DNA of 50,934 nucleotides from Cellulomonas sp. 73-92 (GTDB taxonomy: Bacteria; Actinomycetota; Actinomycetes; Actinomycetales; Cellulomonadaceae): NCBI RefSeq assembly GCF_001898175.1, contig NZ_MKTH01000001.1:1-50934 (forward strand). The letters run 5' to 3'. The notes under the pieces were generated by a model. It made no database searches. It saw only the letters and a program-made list of their open reading frames with translations, and had not been told where the DNA came from. Made by a program: the position numbers and the translations under genes. Positions 1 through 7,988 of this stretch are shown piece after piece; the stretch's first letter is position 1, and each line of letters opens with the position of its first letter.

Positions 1-632
1 CCCGCGTGGCGATCGCAGCCTCAGTCATGGACGCGACCTTAGGGATGGCCCGATGGGAAGAACGTGAGAGACGTCAGCCGTTCCACAGGCGTCGGAGCAT
101 CTCCGGCGTGGCGCCCGGTCCCGCGGGCGATCTGGGTCGCGTCGGCGGCGCGGTCAACGAAGTCACGGGCGGCCGTGGAGGTTCACCCGTCGAAGTCCGC
201 CAGGAGGTTCCCCCGCCGCTCGGTGTTGGCCCGCTCATCCACCCGCGCGGCGGCCCCGCCACCTCAGCGAAGGCTCGCGTGGCCTGCGGCGACCGGCCGC
301 GCTCGGCGTCGTTGGCCGACCGGTCGAGCAACGGCGCATCCGGCGCATTGGTTCTGGCACCTCGCCGGACGCCGACCGGCATGGCGAACACCACCGAGCT
401 CCACGTTCGCGCAGCTCTTAGGTGTCGACCGCGTCCCTGGGGCCTTGATGCGCGCAGCGGTGTCGGCTGGCGACGGCGCCGCCCGAATCGCGCGACGCCA
501 TATCACTCGCCTGACTCGGGTTGGACCGACGTCAGCAACGCCGGACGGAACCCGACCACGGGGCTACGGGCCCTCAGCCTCGACGACCATAGTCCCGTGC
601 TGTGGCCAGTCCGGCAGCGGATGCTGCGGGGG
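1..632. other. Left edge, no gene recognised
   Basis: Long open frames exist here on both strands, but their products are rich in Arg, Pro and Ala and match no family I recognise, as expected for chance frames in GC-rich DNA. The frame that reads into the regulator at 633 has no plausible domain upstream of that start. Nothing else was seen. Confidence 0.5.
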
Positions 633-1301
633 ATGAACCCGGCAGATCGCCCGCCGCTGCGGGTCGCGGTGGTGGAGGACCAGCCGCTGTACCGCGCCAT
701 GCTCACCCGCACCCTGGCCGAACACAGCGACCTACAGGTGGTGGCCTCGGTCGGTACGGCTGCCGAAGCGCGCGACGTCCTGCAACCGGGAGTGGTCGAA
801 GTCGTTCTGCTGGACTTGGACCTGCCCGACGGCAACGGCATCGCCCTGGGCGTCCAACTGCGCCGCACCCAACCCCGCCTCGGCATCCTGCTGCTGTCGG
901 TTCACGACGCCATGGACCTGCTACTCGACCTGCCTCGGGATGTCTCGCGGGGTTGGGGCTACCTGTCGAAGACCACAGCAACCAGCGAACCCATGCTCCT
1001 CGATGCCCTGCGCGCGGCGGCTCGTGGCCAAGCCGTCCTTGACCCAGCCCTGCTGGACAGGCTGCGACCGAGACGAGGCACCGCCATGTCGCGCCTGACC
1101 GATCGGCAGTTCGAAGTGCTGCGGCTGCTGGCCCAGGGCTTGTCCAACGCGGGCATCGGCGACCGGCTGGTGATCACCGAAAAGTCCGTGCAGAACCACG
1201 TCCGCGCCATTTACGCCACTCTCGGCATCGACGCCGACCCCGACCACAACTCCCGCGTCCAAGCCACCCTGCGGCTATTGGCCGACACAGGACCGGCGTG
1301 A
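633..1301 (+). CDS. LuxR/NarL-family response regulator
   Basis: 222-residue two-component response regulator. The N-terminal receiver domain starts at VAVVEDQPLY and has the likely phospho-acceptor Asp61 in LLDLDLPDG and the conserved Lys in YLSKTT. The C-terminal HTH begins at LTDRQFEVLRLLAQG and carries the usual GLSNxxI...KSVQNHV pattern. I chose ATG 633 because the receiver domain begins a few residues later and a G-rich stretch lies just upstream; the open frame continues far upstream without recognisable domain. ATG 621 is an alternative. No histidine kinase is adjacent, so the partner is unknown. NarL-type regulators bind DNA as dimers after phosphorylation; the target here cannot be read. 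Confidence 0.85.
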   Translation: MNPADRPPLRVAVVEDQPLYRAMLTRTLAEHSDLQVVASVGTAAEARDVLQPGVVEVVLLDLDLPDGNGIALGVQLRRTQPRLGILLLSVHDAMDLLLDLPRDVSRGWGYLSKTTATSEPMLLDALRAAARGQAVLDPALLDRLRPRRGTAMSRLTDRQFEVLRLLAQGLSNAGIGDRLVITEKSVQNHVRAIYATLGIDADPDHNSRVQATLRLLADTGPA

Positions 1302-1497
1302 CCCACCACTCGAGGACTCGACCAGCGCGGGCCGGGTGCGTGCCTGGCGGTAGGGGACCCTCACGCCGGTGTTGATGATGTGGTTCTTCTGGGCGAACAC
1401 GAAAGACGTGCGGATGAGGAAACGAGTCGTCGGTCCAGGCAGGAGGTAGGAGTCGACGTCCTCCTGCTGACAGTACGGGCAGCCCGCCGGCGATCAG
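1276..1497 (-). other. Possible coding remnant with CPYC motif
   Basis: On the minus strand one frame stays open for about 70 codons, from just after a TGA to a TAG inside the regulator gene. The product starts near GCPYCQQEDVDSYLLPGP and continues with FVFAQKNHIINTGVRVPY. The composition (Phe, Ile, Asn, Tyr, few Arg/Pro) looks more like real protein than the neighbouring frames, and CPYC could be half of a zinc ribbon. There is no start codon with a ribosome-binding site. I do not recognise a family; chance is possible. Confidence 0.25.
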
Positions 1498-1755
1498 GGA
1501 GGCATGGATGTCGTGAACCACGCGCACGTGCTCGTGCTCGAGCTCGAGCTCGAGCAGGTGGGGCGGACGTCGTCGAGGTGAGGGCCCAGGGTGGGTCGAT
1601 TCCAGGAGCACCGACGTCGTTTCCCGCAGCAGCTTGGCAGCGCGGGGCAAGATCAGAAGCCAGATGAGCAGGCCTGCGATCGCGTCGGGCGCTGACAGCC
1701 GGTCGTGGCGATGACGATCGCGGCGACGGAGCCGAGGGCGTCGTTGAGAGATCAT
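1441..1755 (-). pseudogene. Decayed CDF (CzcD-like) cation efflux gene, C-terminal remnant
   Basis: Minus-strand peptides spread over different frames match the C-terminal half of CzcD-type zinc/cobalt efflux proteins: ALGSVAAIVIATTG, then DAIAGLLIWLLILPRAAKLL, then RETTSVLLES, then VVHDIHASLIAGGLPVLSA. These correspond in order to the TM5 region (metal-site Asp in DALGS), TM6, and the cytoplasmic VHDLHxW domain. Frameshifts separate the pieces and the N-terminal half is missing. A GAGCTC-rich run at about 1530-1556 lies inside. It directly abuts the stop of the intact CDF gene at 1759, so it may be a fusion partner or an older efflux gene eroded by recombination. Confidence 0.7.
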
Positions 1756-1758
1756 GGC

Positions 1759-2418
1759 TCATCGCTCGGGCCCGGGCTCCCCGTCGAAGTTCTGGAGGAC
1801 CCCGAGCGGTGTCTCCAGCTCTCCGCCCCAGGCCTCGAGGCCTTCGCGTGCGGCGAGTGCGGCGACGACGAGCGCTGCGACGGAGTCGGCCCATTGCCAT
1901 CCGAACACGAGGTTGGCCAGGAGCCCGATCAGGACGGTGCCCGACAGGTAGGAGCACAGCAACAGCTGCTTTGCGTCGGCCTGCACCGAGCGGGAACCGA
2001 GCTCGCGGCCGGTGCGGATCTCCCACTGTGCCAGGGCGGGCATGATCAGCAGGCTCGCTGTGGCGATCACGATGCCGAGGGGGCTGTGATCCACCTCGCC
2101 GACGCCGGCCAGACTACGGATCGCCTCGACGCTCACCCACGCGGCCAGGGCGAAGAACGCGATCGCGATGGCCTTGACGGTGACCTTCTCCCAACGTTGC
2201 GGATCGCGCCGAGTGAATTGCCATGCCACGGCCGCGGCCGAGGCGACCTCGATCACAGAGTCCAGCCCGAACCCGATCAGCGCGGCCGACGAAGCCATCG
2301 ACCCCGCCGCGATCGCCACGACGGCCTCGATCACGTTGTACGTGATCGTGAACGCGACGATCAGGCGAACCCGCCGGTGCAACACCGCCCGCCGCTCGGG
2401 CCCCACGACGGCGCTCAT
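1759..2418 (-). CDS. CDF-family cation transporter (cmtR-linked)
   Basis: 219-residue integral membrane protein of the cation diffusion facilitator type. It shows the family pattern in TM2 (AALIGFGLDSVIE) and a second metal-site-like segment (SVQADAKQLLL) before TM5, with hydrophobic segments throughout. It lacks the long cytoplasmic C-terminal domain of CzcD-type members, as is usual for the short cation transporters found beside cmtR in actinobacteria. ATG 2418 overlaps the stop of the repressor gene (ATGA), so the two are translationally coupled and probably co-transcribed. Expected role: export of Cd, Pb or Zn under control of that repressor; the metal is inferred from the repressor. Confidence 0.85.
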   Translation of the reverse strand: MSAVVGPERRAVLHRRVRLIVAFTITYNVIEAVVAIAAGSMASSAALIGFGLDSVIEVASAAAVAWQFTRRDPQRWEKVTVKAIAIAFFALAAWVSVEAIRSLAGVGEVDHSPLGIVIATASLLIMPALAQWEIRTGRELGSRSVQADAKQLLLCSYLSGTVLIGLLANLVFGWQWADSVAALVVAALAAREGLEAWGGELETPLGVLQNFDGEPGPER

Positions 2419-2771
2419 GCCACGCAATGCCCATCGCAGCCCGGCGTCGGGCACGCCGCCGGCAGGCACGAGGCGTCCTCGCCGACCGCGAGGGTGACGT
2501 CGATCAGCATCGCCAACGCACGTGCCAGCCGCGGCTCAGCGATCTCGTACCGCGTTCGGCGACCTTCCGGCTCGGCCACCACGATCCCGCAGTCACGCAA
2601 ACACGTCAGATGGTTCGACACGTTCGATCGCGTCAAGCCCAGCTCGGTCGCCAGGAGCGCCGGGTACGACGGAGCCGCCAGCAAGCTCATGAGAATGCGC
2701 GACCGGGTCGGGTCGGCCATCGCCCGGCCCAACCGGTTCACCACGTCCAGACGGGAAGCAAGAGTCAGCAC
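2415..2771 (-). CDS. cmtR: CmtR-type ArsR/SmtB metal-sensing repressor
   Basis: 118-residue winged-helix repressor. The recognition region reads LGLTRSNVSNHLTCLRDCG, placing Cys57 and Cys61 exactly as in Mycobacterium tuberculosis CmtR, and Cys102 (GEDASC) also coincides with the third Cd/Pb ligand of that protein. The C-terminus adds three more Cys in a tail (ACPTPGCDGHC) not present in the mycobacterial protein as I recall it. The GTG start at 2771 is supported by a -10-like TATGTT six bases upstream, suggesting a leaderless transcript. Its stop overlaps the transporter start. The ligand pattern is seen directly; Cd/Pb sensing is inferred from the family. Confidence 0.9.
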   Translation of the reverse strand: MLTLASRLDVVNRLGRAMADPTRSRILMSLLAAPSYPALLATELGLTRSNVSNHLTCLRDCGIVVAEPEGRRTRYEIAEPRLARALAMLIDVTLAVGEDASCLPAACPTPGCDGHCVA

Positions 2772-2773
2772 AC

Positions 2774-2787
2774 ACTGAACATACAGT
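2774..2787 (-). promoter_or_regulatory. Probable promoter and operator of cmtR
   Basis: Minus strand reads ACTGTATGTTCAGT, an inverted repeat ACTG-N6-CAGT whose centre TATGTT is a fair -10 hexamer placed six bases before the GTG start. A repressor bound here would block RNA polymerase. This suggests autoregulation, but the operator is short and unproven. Confidence 0.45.
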
Positions 2788-2842
2788 CATGGCTGACCAA
2801 TTCGTCAACCAGCCACGTCGGCCGGCTCCGGCGCGCTCCCGG

Positions 2843-4117
2843 TCAGTGCGACGCGGGACGGCCCGCCCCACCCTTCGGCGATCGGGGTGCACTCGGCGGG
2901 TGTGTCTCGTACATCCGGGCCAGGACGGTCAGGCCGCTGGCGAGGGACAACCCGGCGGCGACCCAGACGGCGGCGGAGAGTCCGAGGGCCTCGGCGACGA
3001 GGCCGCCGAGGAGGGCGCCGACGGCGTATCCGAGGTCGCGCCAGACGCGGTAGATGCCGATGGCTTGGCCGCGCCAGCTGGGGTGGGCGACGTCGCCGAC
3101 GGCGGCCAGGAGGGTGGGGTAGACCATCGCGGTGCCGAGTCCGAGCACGACCGTCCCGAAGGCCCATCTCTCGGCCGTGCGAGAGGCCGCGATGACGGCG
3201 AGGGCGCCGGCCTGGACGAGCATGCCGGCCGTGACGAACGGTTTGCGGCCCCATCGGTCCGACAGCCATCCGGTCAGCAGCTGGCCGGCGCCCCAGACGG
3301 CCGGGTAGAGCGCGACGAGCAGGCCGATCTGGGCCACGCCCAGACCCGCGGTGGCGAACAGGAGGGGGAACACGCCCCAGGACAGGCCGAAGTTCAGGTT
3401 GTTGACCAGTCCGGCCTGACTTGCCGCCGACAGGGCCGGTTCGCGCCACGTGGTGGTGGCGATGATGGTCCACCGAGATGCGTCGCTGACCGGCAGGGTG
3501 CTTGCTTCGAGGCGGGCGTGGTTGCGCGTCTCGCGGATGGTCAGCGTCGAGATCGCCAGCGCCACGACGCTGTAGGCGATGCCCAGCAGGAACGGTGCGG
3601 GGCGCAGGCCGTAGTGGGCGGCCAGGTCGCCGGCCAGCAGGGAGGTCAGGGCCACTGCCCCGTAGCCGGAGGCTTCGTTCAGGCCCATGGCCAGTCCGCG
3701 TTGGCGGGGTCCGACGAGGTCGACCTTCATCATCACCGTCGTGGACCAGGTCAGCCCCTGGTTGACGCCGAGGAAGAAGTTGGCCAGGACCACCCATCCC
3801 CAGGTCGGTGCCCCGATGATGAGCAGCGGCACGGGCAGCGCGAACAGCCATCCGCCGACCAGGACGGGCTTGCGGCCGAAGCGGTCGGCGAGGGCGCCGG
3901 CGACGTAGTTGGTGGTGGCCTTCGTGATCCCGAAGACCGCCACGTAGGTGAAGATGAACGCGTATCCGGTCAGGTGGAACGTGCGCTCGGCCAGCAGGGG
4001 CAGGGTGGTCTGCTGCTGGCCGACCATGCCGCCGACGAGGGCGTTGACGGCGACCAGGAGCGTGAACTGCGCGGCGTTCTCGCGCAGTCCCAGACGCACC
4101 GCCGGACCGTTATCCAT
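2843..4117 (-). CDS. MFS transporter
   Basis: 424-residue major facilitator with about 12 hydrophobic segments. Motif A appears as GALADRFGRKPVLVGG after TM2 and is repeated as GWLSDRWGRKPFVTAG in the second half, the hallmark of the MFS duplication. TM4/5 contains FLGVNQGLTWSTTVMMK. ATG 4117 is chosen because the hydrophobic N-terminus begins soon after; the frame is open far upstream, over the desulfurase gene, only by chance. It lies 44 bases downstream of the cysteine desulfurase and is probably in the same operon, so a sulfur-containing or metal substrate is plausible. The substrate cannot be read from sequence. Confidence 0.85.
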   Translation of the reverse strand: MDNGPAVRLGLRENAAQFTLLVAVNALVGGMVGQQQTTLPLLAERTFHLTGYAFIFTYVAVFGITKATTNYVAGALADRFGRKPVLVGGWLFALPVPLLIIGAPTWGWVVLANFFLGVNQGLTWSTTVMMKVDLVGPRQRGLAMGLNEASGYGAVALTSLLAGDLAAHYGLRPAPFLLGIAYSVVALAISTLTIRETRNHARLEASTLPVSDASRWTIIATTTWREPALSAASQAGLVNNLNFGLSWGVFPLLFATAGLGVAQIGLLVALYPAVWGAGQLLTGWLSDRWGRKPFVTAGMLVQAGALAVIAASRTAERWAFGTVVLGLGTAMVYPTLLAAVGDVAHPSWRGQAIGIYRVWRDLGYAVGALLGGLVAEALGLSAAVWVAAGLSLASGLTVLARMYETHPPSAPRSPKGGAGRPASH

Positions 4118-4161
4118 CAGCTGTCGACGATCTCGTTGTCGCACGGTGGCGACTCCAGGTG

Positions 4162-5340
4162 TCAGGCCCGGGTGGCGGCCGAAATGCGTTCGGCGGCCTG
4201 GTCGGCCTCTGCGCTCGTGGACCAGCGACCCAGCGACAGCCGCAACGCCGAGAGGGCCTGTTGACGGGGGACGCCCATCGCGGTGAGGACCGGGGAGGGC
4301 GTGTCCTGCCCGGAGTGGCAGGCCGATCCGGCCGAGACGGCGGCCCCGTCGAGCCGGTCGAGCACGTTGAGGGCGCGGACACCGTCGATGCTGAGGTTCA
4401 GGGTGTTGGGCAGCCGGTCGGTGGGGTGGCCGTTGAGGTGGACCCGGCCCGGCAGGAGCTCGTCCAGTCGGGCGTGCAGCTGGTCGCGCAGTCCAGCCAG
4501 CCGGGTCGTCTCGCCGGCGGCCAGCGCGGCGACGGCCAGCTCGGCGGCGCGCCCGAGGCCCACGGCGTATGGCACGTTCTCCGTCCCGGCTCGCAGGCCG
4601 CCCTCCTGGCCGCCTCCGCCGACGACCGGGCGCAGGGCAACGCCGGGGGCCACGTACAGGGCCGCAACTCCCTTGGGGGCGTAGACCTTGTGACCGACGA
4701 CCGTGAGCAGATCGACCCCCAGGGTGCCCGCGTCGACCGCGATCTTGCCCGTGGATTGGGCCGCGTCGGTGTGCATCAGCGCGCCGTGGGCGTGGGCGAT
4801 CCGGGCGATCTGGGCGATCGGCTGGATCGTGCCGGTCTCGTTGTTCGCGTGCATCACCGACACCAGGACCGTGTCCTCGTCGATGGCGTCCTCGACCGCC
4901 TGCGGGTCCACGGTCCCAGTCGCGTCGACCGGGAGCACGGTCACGCGCACGCTGTGCAGCTCGCGCAGCTCCTCGCAGGCCGCCAGCACCGCCGGGTGCT
5001 CGGTGGCCTGAGTGATGACGCGGGCGCCGTGGCCCAACCGGGGTGAGGCGAGCACCGCGCCCCGGATCGCCAACGCGTCGGCCTCCGACCCGCTGCCGGT
5101 GAACACCAGGGACGAATCGGCCGCTGCGCCGAGCAGCGCCTGGACTTGCCGGCGAGCGGCGGTGAGAGCGCCGTGGGCGGTCAGGCCGTAGGCGTGCGAG
5201 CTCGACGGGTTGCCGAACTCTCTGGCCAGGTGGGGCCACATCGCCGCCAGCACCGCCGGATCGACCGGCGTCGTGGCGTTGTAGTCCAGGTAGACAGGCC
5301 CGCCTTCGAGTCCAGGGTGGGGTGCCACGAGGGTGCCCAT
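4162..5340 (-). CDS. Cysteine desulfurase (NifS/IscS family)
   Basis: 392-residue PLP enzyme that removes sulfur from L-cysteine, giving alanine and an enzyme persulfide. The N-terminal signature [14 protein letters not shown] is present, the PLP-binding lysine is Lys218 in VGHKVYAPKG, HTDAAQSTGKI carries the PLP-interacting Asp, and the catalytic cysteine is Cys341 in SAGSACHSGQD. It is full length. The start overlaps the DsrE stop by one base (TGATG), so translation is coupled. With the DsrE protein and the rhodanese-domain regulator it forms a sulfur-relay module rather than an Fe-S assembly operon: no IscU, SufB or SufC is nearby. A truncated second copy is at 47891. Confidence 0.93.
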   Translation of the reverse strand: MGTLVAPHPGLEGGPVYLDYNATTPVDPAVLAAMWPHLAREFGNPSSSHAYGLTAHGALTAARRQVQALLGAAADSSLVFTGSGSEADALAIRGAVLASPRLGHGARVITQATEHPAVLAACEELRELHSVRVTVLPVDATGTVDPQAVEDAIDEDTVLVSVMHANNETGTIQPIAQIARIAHAHGALMHTDAAQSTGKIAVDAGTLGVDLLTVVGHKVYAPKGVAALYVAPGVALRPVVGGGGQEGGLRAGTENVPYAVGLGRAAELAVAALAAGETTRLAGLRDQLHARLDELLPGRVHLNGHPTDRLPNTLNLSIDGVRALNVLDRLDGAAVSAGSACHSGQDTPSPVLTAMGVPRQQALSALRLSLGRWSTSAEADQAAERISAATRA

Positions 5341-5693
5341 CAGAACACCAGCACCTTGTCCGCGGCCAAGGTGACGTCAGCCAGCTCCTCCATCGACGAA
5401 CGCCGCGCCCCGGGCAGCAGCATCGCCTCGCCGATCCCGCGAGCGTCCAGGCACGTACCGCAGCACAGGAGCCGGCCGCCCGCGCGTGCCACGCCGCCGA
5501 GCATGCGGTCCAGCTTGTAGTACCCGTCCGGGGTCTGCTGCCCGCTGATCGCCGCGGTCACACCATCGCCCATGAGGAACACGGTGACGTCGACCGTGTC
5601 CCGCTTGGCCAACGTCACCGCCAGACGCACCGCGTTGTAGGTCACATCCGAGCAGTACGCCGCGCCGTTGACCACCATCAGTACCTCCGTCAT
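5340..5693 (-). CDS. DsrE-family sulfur-carrier protein
   Basis: 117 residues, the usual size for DsrE/YchN proteins. It begins MTEVLMVVNGAAY and contains [10 protein letters not shown] and a Cys-rich loop LLCCGTCLDARG, the likely site of persulfide acceptance. Small DsrE proteins pass sulfane sulfur between partners; here the donor would be the desulfurase translated from the next, overlapping gene. ATG 5693 is chosen because homologous sequence starts there (compare the copy at 47538); the frame upstream runs into the divergent gene. It lies 23 bases from the divergent ArsR-rhodanese start. The acceptor is unknown. Confidence 0.88.
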   Translation of the reverse strand: MTEVLMVVNGAAYCSDVTYNAVRLAVTLAKRDTVDVTVFLMGDGVTAAISGQQTPDGYYKLDRMLGGVARAGGRLLCCGTCLDARGIGEAMLLPGARRSSMEELADVTLAADKVLVF

Positions 5694-5716
5694 GGTCTCA
5701 CCGTATCCTCTAGTCC
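5694..5716. promoter_or_regulatory. Divergent leaderless promoter region
   Basis: Only 23 bases separate the two start codons. On the plus strand TATCCT is followed by seven bases (CTAGTCC) and then ATG, the spacing expected of a leaderless transcript. The paralogous module near 47.5 kb shows the same arrangement: TATCTT, seven bases, ATG. The ArsR-type protein probably binds over this region. Confidence 0.55.
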
Positions 5717-6382
5717 ATGAAACTCGGGAATACGACGAAGGCCGAGGTCTTCGATGTCCTCGCGACGCTGGTGAAGGCCTTGGGCAACGGCCGCCGCCTG
5801 GAGCTGCTCGAACTGCTGGCGCAAGGGGAGCACTCGGTCGAGGACCTGGCACGGATGTCCGGCATGGCGCTGACGACCACCTCGGCGCACCTTCAGCGGC
5901 TCAAGGCGGCCAGCCTGGTGCGCACCCGCCGCGAACGCACGAAGATCTACTACCGGCTGGCCGGCGACGACGTGGCCGAGCTGTTCGTCACTGCCACGCG
6001 GGTTGGCCTGGCGCGTTCGCCACAGCTGCGCGAGATCGCGCAGCGGTACCTGACCGTTGCCGACGCGCCGAATGACCGCTCGACGATCATGCCCACGGCG
6101 ATCGACTCGGGTGCCACCATCATCGACGTGCGTCCAGCTCACGAGTTCGCTGGTGGCCACCTTCCCGGCGCCTGGTCGATCCCGCTCGCCGACCTCGGTG
6201 ACCGAACCGGCGAGATCCCGGCCGGCCAGCCCGTCGTGCTCTACTGCCGCGGCGCGCTATGCCGCCTGGCCCGCCAAGCCGCTCACCAGCTGCGCGAGCA
6301 GGGCTTCGATGCGGTGGCGATGGACGAAGGTGTCCTCGAGTGGCGCGCCCGCGGCAGCGCCGCCCTCGAAGGGGCCGCGTGA
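5717..6382 (+). CDS. ArsR-type HTH fused to rhodanese domain
   Basis: 221 residues. Residues 1-110 form an ArsR winged helix (ALGNGRRLELLELLAQGEHS, then MSGMALTTTSAHLQRLKAAS). Residues about 120-215 form a rhodanese domain (TIIDVRPAHEFAGGHLPGAW) with the active-site loop CRGALCR, catalytic Cys177 plus Cys182. The HTH part has no cysteine, so sensing must rely on the rhodanese pair. The natural reading is a persulfide or sulfide sensor that represses the divergent DsrE/desulfurase/MFS genes and releases on sulfur transfer. Fusions of this type are known in bacteria; the ligand here is inferred. The leaderless ATG at 5717 fits the promoter. Paralogue at 46836. Confidence 0.9.
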   Translation: MKLGNTTKAEVFDVLATLVKALGNGRRLELLELLAQGEHSVEDLARMSGMALTTTSAHLQRLKAASLVRTRRERTKIYYRLAGDDVAELFVTATRVGLARSPQLREIAQRYLTVADAPNDRSTIMPTAIDSGATIIDVRPAHEFAGGHLPGAWSIPLADLGDRTGEIPAGQPVVLYCRGALCRLARQAAHQLREQGFDAVAMDEGVLEWRARGSAALEGAA

Positions 6383-6550
6383 CGCCTCATCGAGCAGTCG
6401 GCGAACCAGGGGCCCGCCGGCGAGGCTAGGAGGACCGAGGCCCAGGCGTGCGGATCTGACAAGGGCGTCCCCCCCTCAGGTTCGAGAACGGCCAGGTTTG
6501 GACCGGTGGTTCAGTCCCGCCGGGACGTCTGCCGTGTGGTGGACGTCGGA

Positions 6551-7342
6551 TCAAGCCCCGGCGAGGTTCTGGGCCGGAGGGGCCACGATCTCCGGTGCGC
6601 CCGGGGCGTTGCGCGACCGCAAGCGCCCTCGGACGATGATCGCGGCGCCGACGATGACGCTGGCGAGCCCCCACAGCTGTGGCTGGGTCAGACCGAGCAG
6701 GACGCGTGTGTTGATCCGGAGGATCTCGACGAAGAACCGTGATGTCCCCGAGAGGATGAGGTAGGCGCCGAGGATCTCGAGCGGTGGCCGTGTGTGGCGC
6801 TGCAGCGCCCAGAGGATCGCGGCCATCACCAGTGCGGCGAGGAACTCGTAGAGCGGTGTGGGGTGCACGCGCACGACGGTAGGCACCACGCCGTTCGGGA
6901 ACGCTTCGCCCCAGGGCAGCGATGTGGGCTTGCCGTACGTGCCGTCACCGGCCAGCCAGCATCCGATCCGGCCGATGCCGTAGGCCAGCGTCAGTGGGAT
7001 GGCGGCGGAGTCGATGACGAGCGCCGCGGGCAGGTGCCGTCGCCGGATGATGACCAGGAACGCCGCGATGCCGCCGATGAGCCCGCCGTACCAGGTGAAC
7101 CCGGCGCCACCGAGGTGGTGCCACGAGAACTGGTCGGTGTGTTCGAGCAGGAAGTAGATCTTCCCGCCGACGAAGCCCCAGATGGTCGCCCAGATGACGA
7201 GGGAGTAGGCGTCGTCGTCCTTGAGTCCGCCCCGCCGGAAGGAGCGGCCGAGCAGCCATGCGGCGACCAACGCGGCCAGGGCCTTGCTGAGCCCGTAGGA
7301 CTGGACGTGGATGCCCAGGAAGGAGAACAGGATGGGTCGCAT
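6551..7342 (-). CDS. lgt: Prolipoprotein diacylglyceryl transferase
   Basis: 263-residue, seven-helix membrane enzyme that transfers diacylglycerol from phosphatidylglycerol to the lipobox cysteine of prelipoproteins. Visible signatures: FTWYGGLIGG (position of the HGG motif, with Tyr instead of His as in one branch of the family), GIGRIGCWLAGDGTYG (the GRxGN-type signature) and VHPTPLYE. ATG 7342 begins MRPILFSFLGIHVQSYG, a typical Lgt N-terminus. It is last in an operon with the redoxin, CcdA and glutaredoxin-like genes, so it may serve a lipoprotein or thiol system tied to metal stress rather than being the housekeeping copy. Confidence 0.9.
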   Translation of the reverse strand: MRPILFSFLGIHVQSYGLSKALAALVAAWLLGRSFRRGGLKDDDAYSLVIWATIWGFVGGKIYFLLEHTDQFSWHHLGGAGFTWYGGLIGGIAAFLVIIRRRHLPAALVIDSAAIPLTLAYGIGRIGCWLAGDGTYGKPTSLPWGEAFPNGVVPTVVRVHPTPLYEFLAALVMAAILWALQRHTRPPLEILGAYLILSGTSRFFVEILRINTRVLLGLTQPQLWGLASVIVGAAIIVRGRLRSRNAPGAPEIVAPPAQNLAGA

Positions 7343-7355
7343 GGTCGGCCGCGGC

Positions 7356-7988
7356 CTACAGGCCGAGCTTGCCCTTGACGATGGTGAGCAGCTGCTTGGG
7401 GTCGATCCACATCGACGGGTAGTCGCCCTTCCACACCTGCTTGCCTGACGCGTCGACGAGCACGAATCCATGGCCCGGCAGATCGGCGTGCATGCCGGTG
7501 CCGAGGGTGCCGTACTCCCTGGAGACGGTGCCGTCGTCGAGCAGGAACGGGGTCTTGGCGCCAGCGGCGGCGGCGGCCTGCGTGATGTCGGCGGCCTTGT
7601 CCATGACGATCGGCCAGACCGTGATGCCGGCGGCGGCGAAGCCGGGTTCCTTCTCGTCCTGCGCCTGCTGGACGATGCAGGACTGGCAGCCGGCGCCCTC
7701 GGAGAAGTACAGCAGGACCGGGTGGCCGCGCTCCGCCGACAGGGTGTGAGTGACCCCGGCGGTGTCGGACAGTGTGAAGTCGGGGGCGACGCGGGTGGCG
7801 GTGTCCTGCTTGGGCTTGGAGGTGATCAGTGCCCAGCTGACGAGGGCGACGACTGCCAGCAGGAGACCGAGGCTGAGCGAGCGGACGAGGATGCGGCGCT
7901 TGCGCCGTGCTGCGTGCTGTCTGGCTTTGATCTCGTCGAGGATCTCCTGGCGTTCCCTGGCGCGCTTGATGGCTGATCCGGAGGTCAT
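7356..7988 (-). CDS. Membrane-anchored redoxin (thioredoxin-fold)
   Basis: 210 residues. A basic N-terminal segment is followed by one membrane helix (LGLLLAVVALVSWALI), then an extracytoplasmic thioredoxin-fold domain starting VAPDFTLSDTAGVTHTL. The active site is GCQSC with two cysteines, followed by VLVDASGKQVW and the C-terminal KQLLTIVKGK. It resembles TlpA/ResA or AhpC-TSA type proteins that reduce or carry disulfides outside the membrane. ATG 7988 overlaps the ccdA stop (ATGA). CcdA, encoded just upstream, would supply electrons. Fourteen bases separate it from lgt. Confidence 0.85.
   Translation of the reverse strand: MTSGSAIKRARERQEILDEIKARQHAARRKRRILVRSLSLGLLLAVVALVSWALITSKPKQDTATRVAPDFTLSDTAGVTHTLSAERGHPVLLYFSEGAGCQSCIVQQAQDEKEPGFAAAGITVWPIVMDKAADITQAAAAAGAKTPFLLDDGTVSREYGTLGTGMHADLPGHGFVLVDASGKQVWKGDYPSMWIDPKQLLTIVKGKLGL

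Noticed and set aside
1527..1556. GAGCTC-rich run as a regulatory repeat
   Set aside because: It lies inside the decayed czcD coding sequence and translates to a Leu-Glu run; probably simple slippage.
2789..4264. A 491-residue plus-strand reading frame
   Set aside because: Antisense shadow of the MFS gene; Gly/Asp/Gln-rich product without any motif.
2843..5239. A 798-residue minus-strand reading frame covering both the MFS gene and much of the desulfurase gene
   Set aside because: Only the part from 4117 down is protein-like (MFS). The upstream part is the shadow of the desulfurase gene and is Arg/Pro/Gly-rich.
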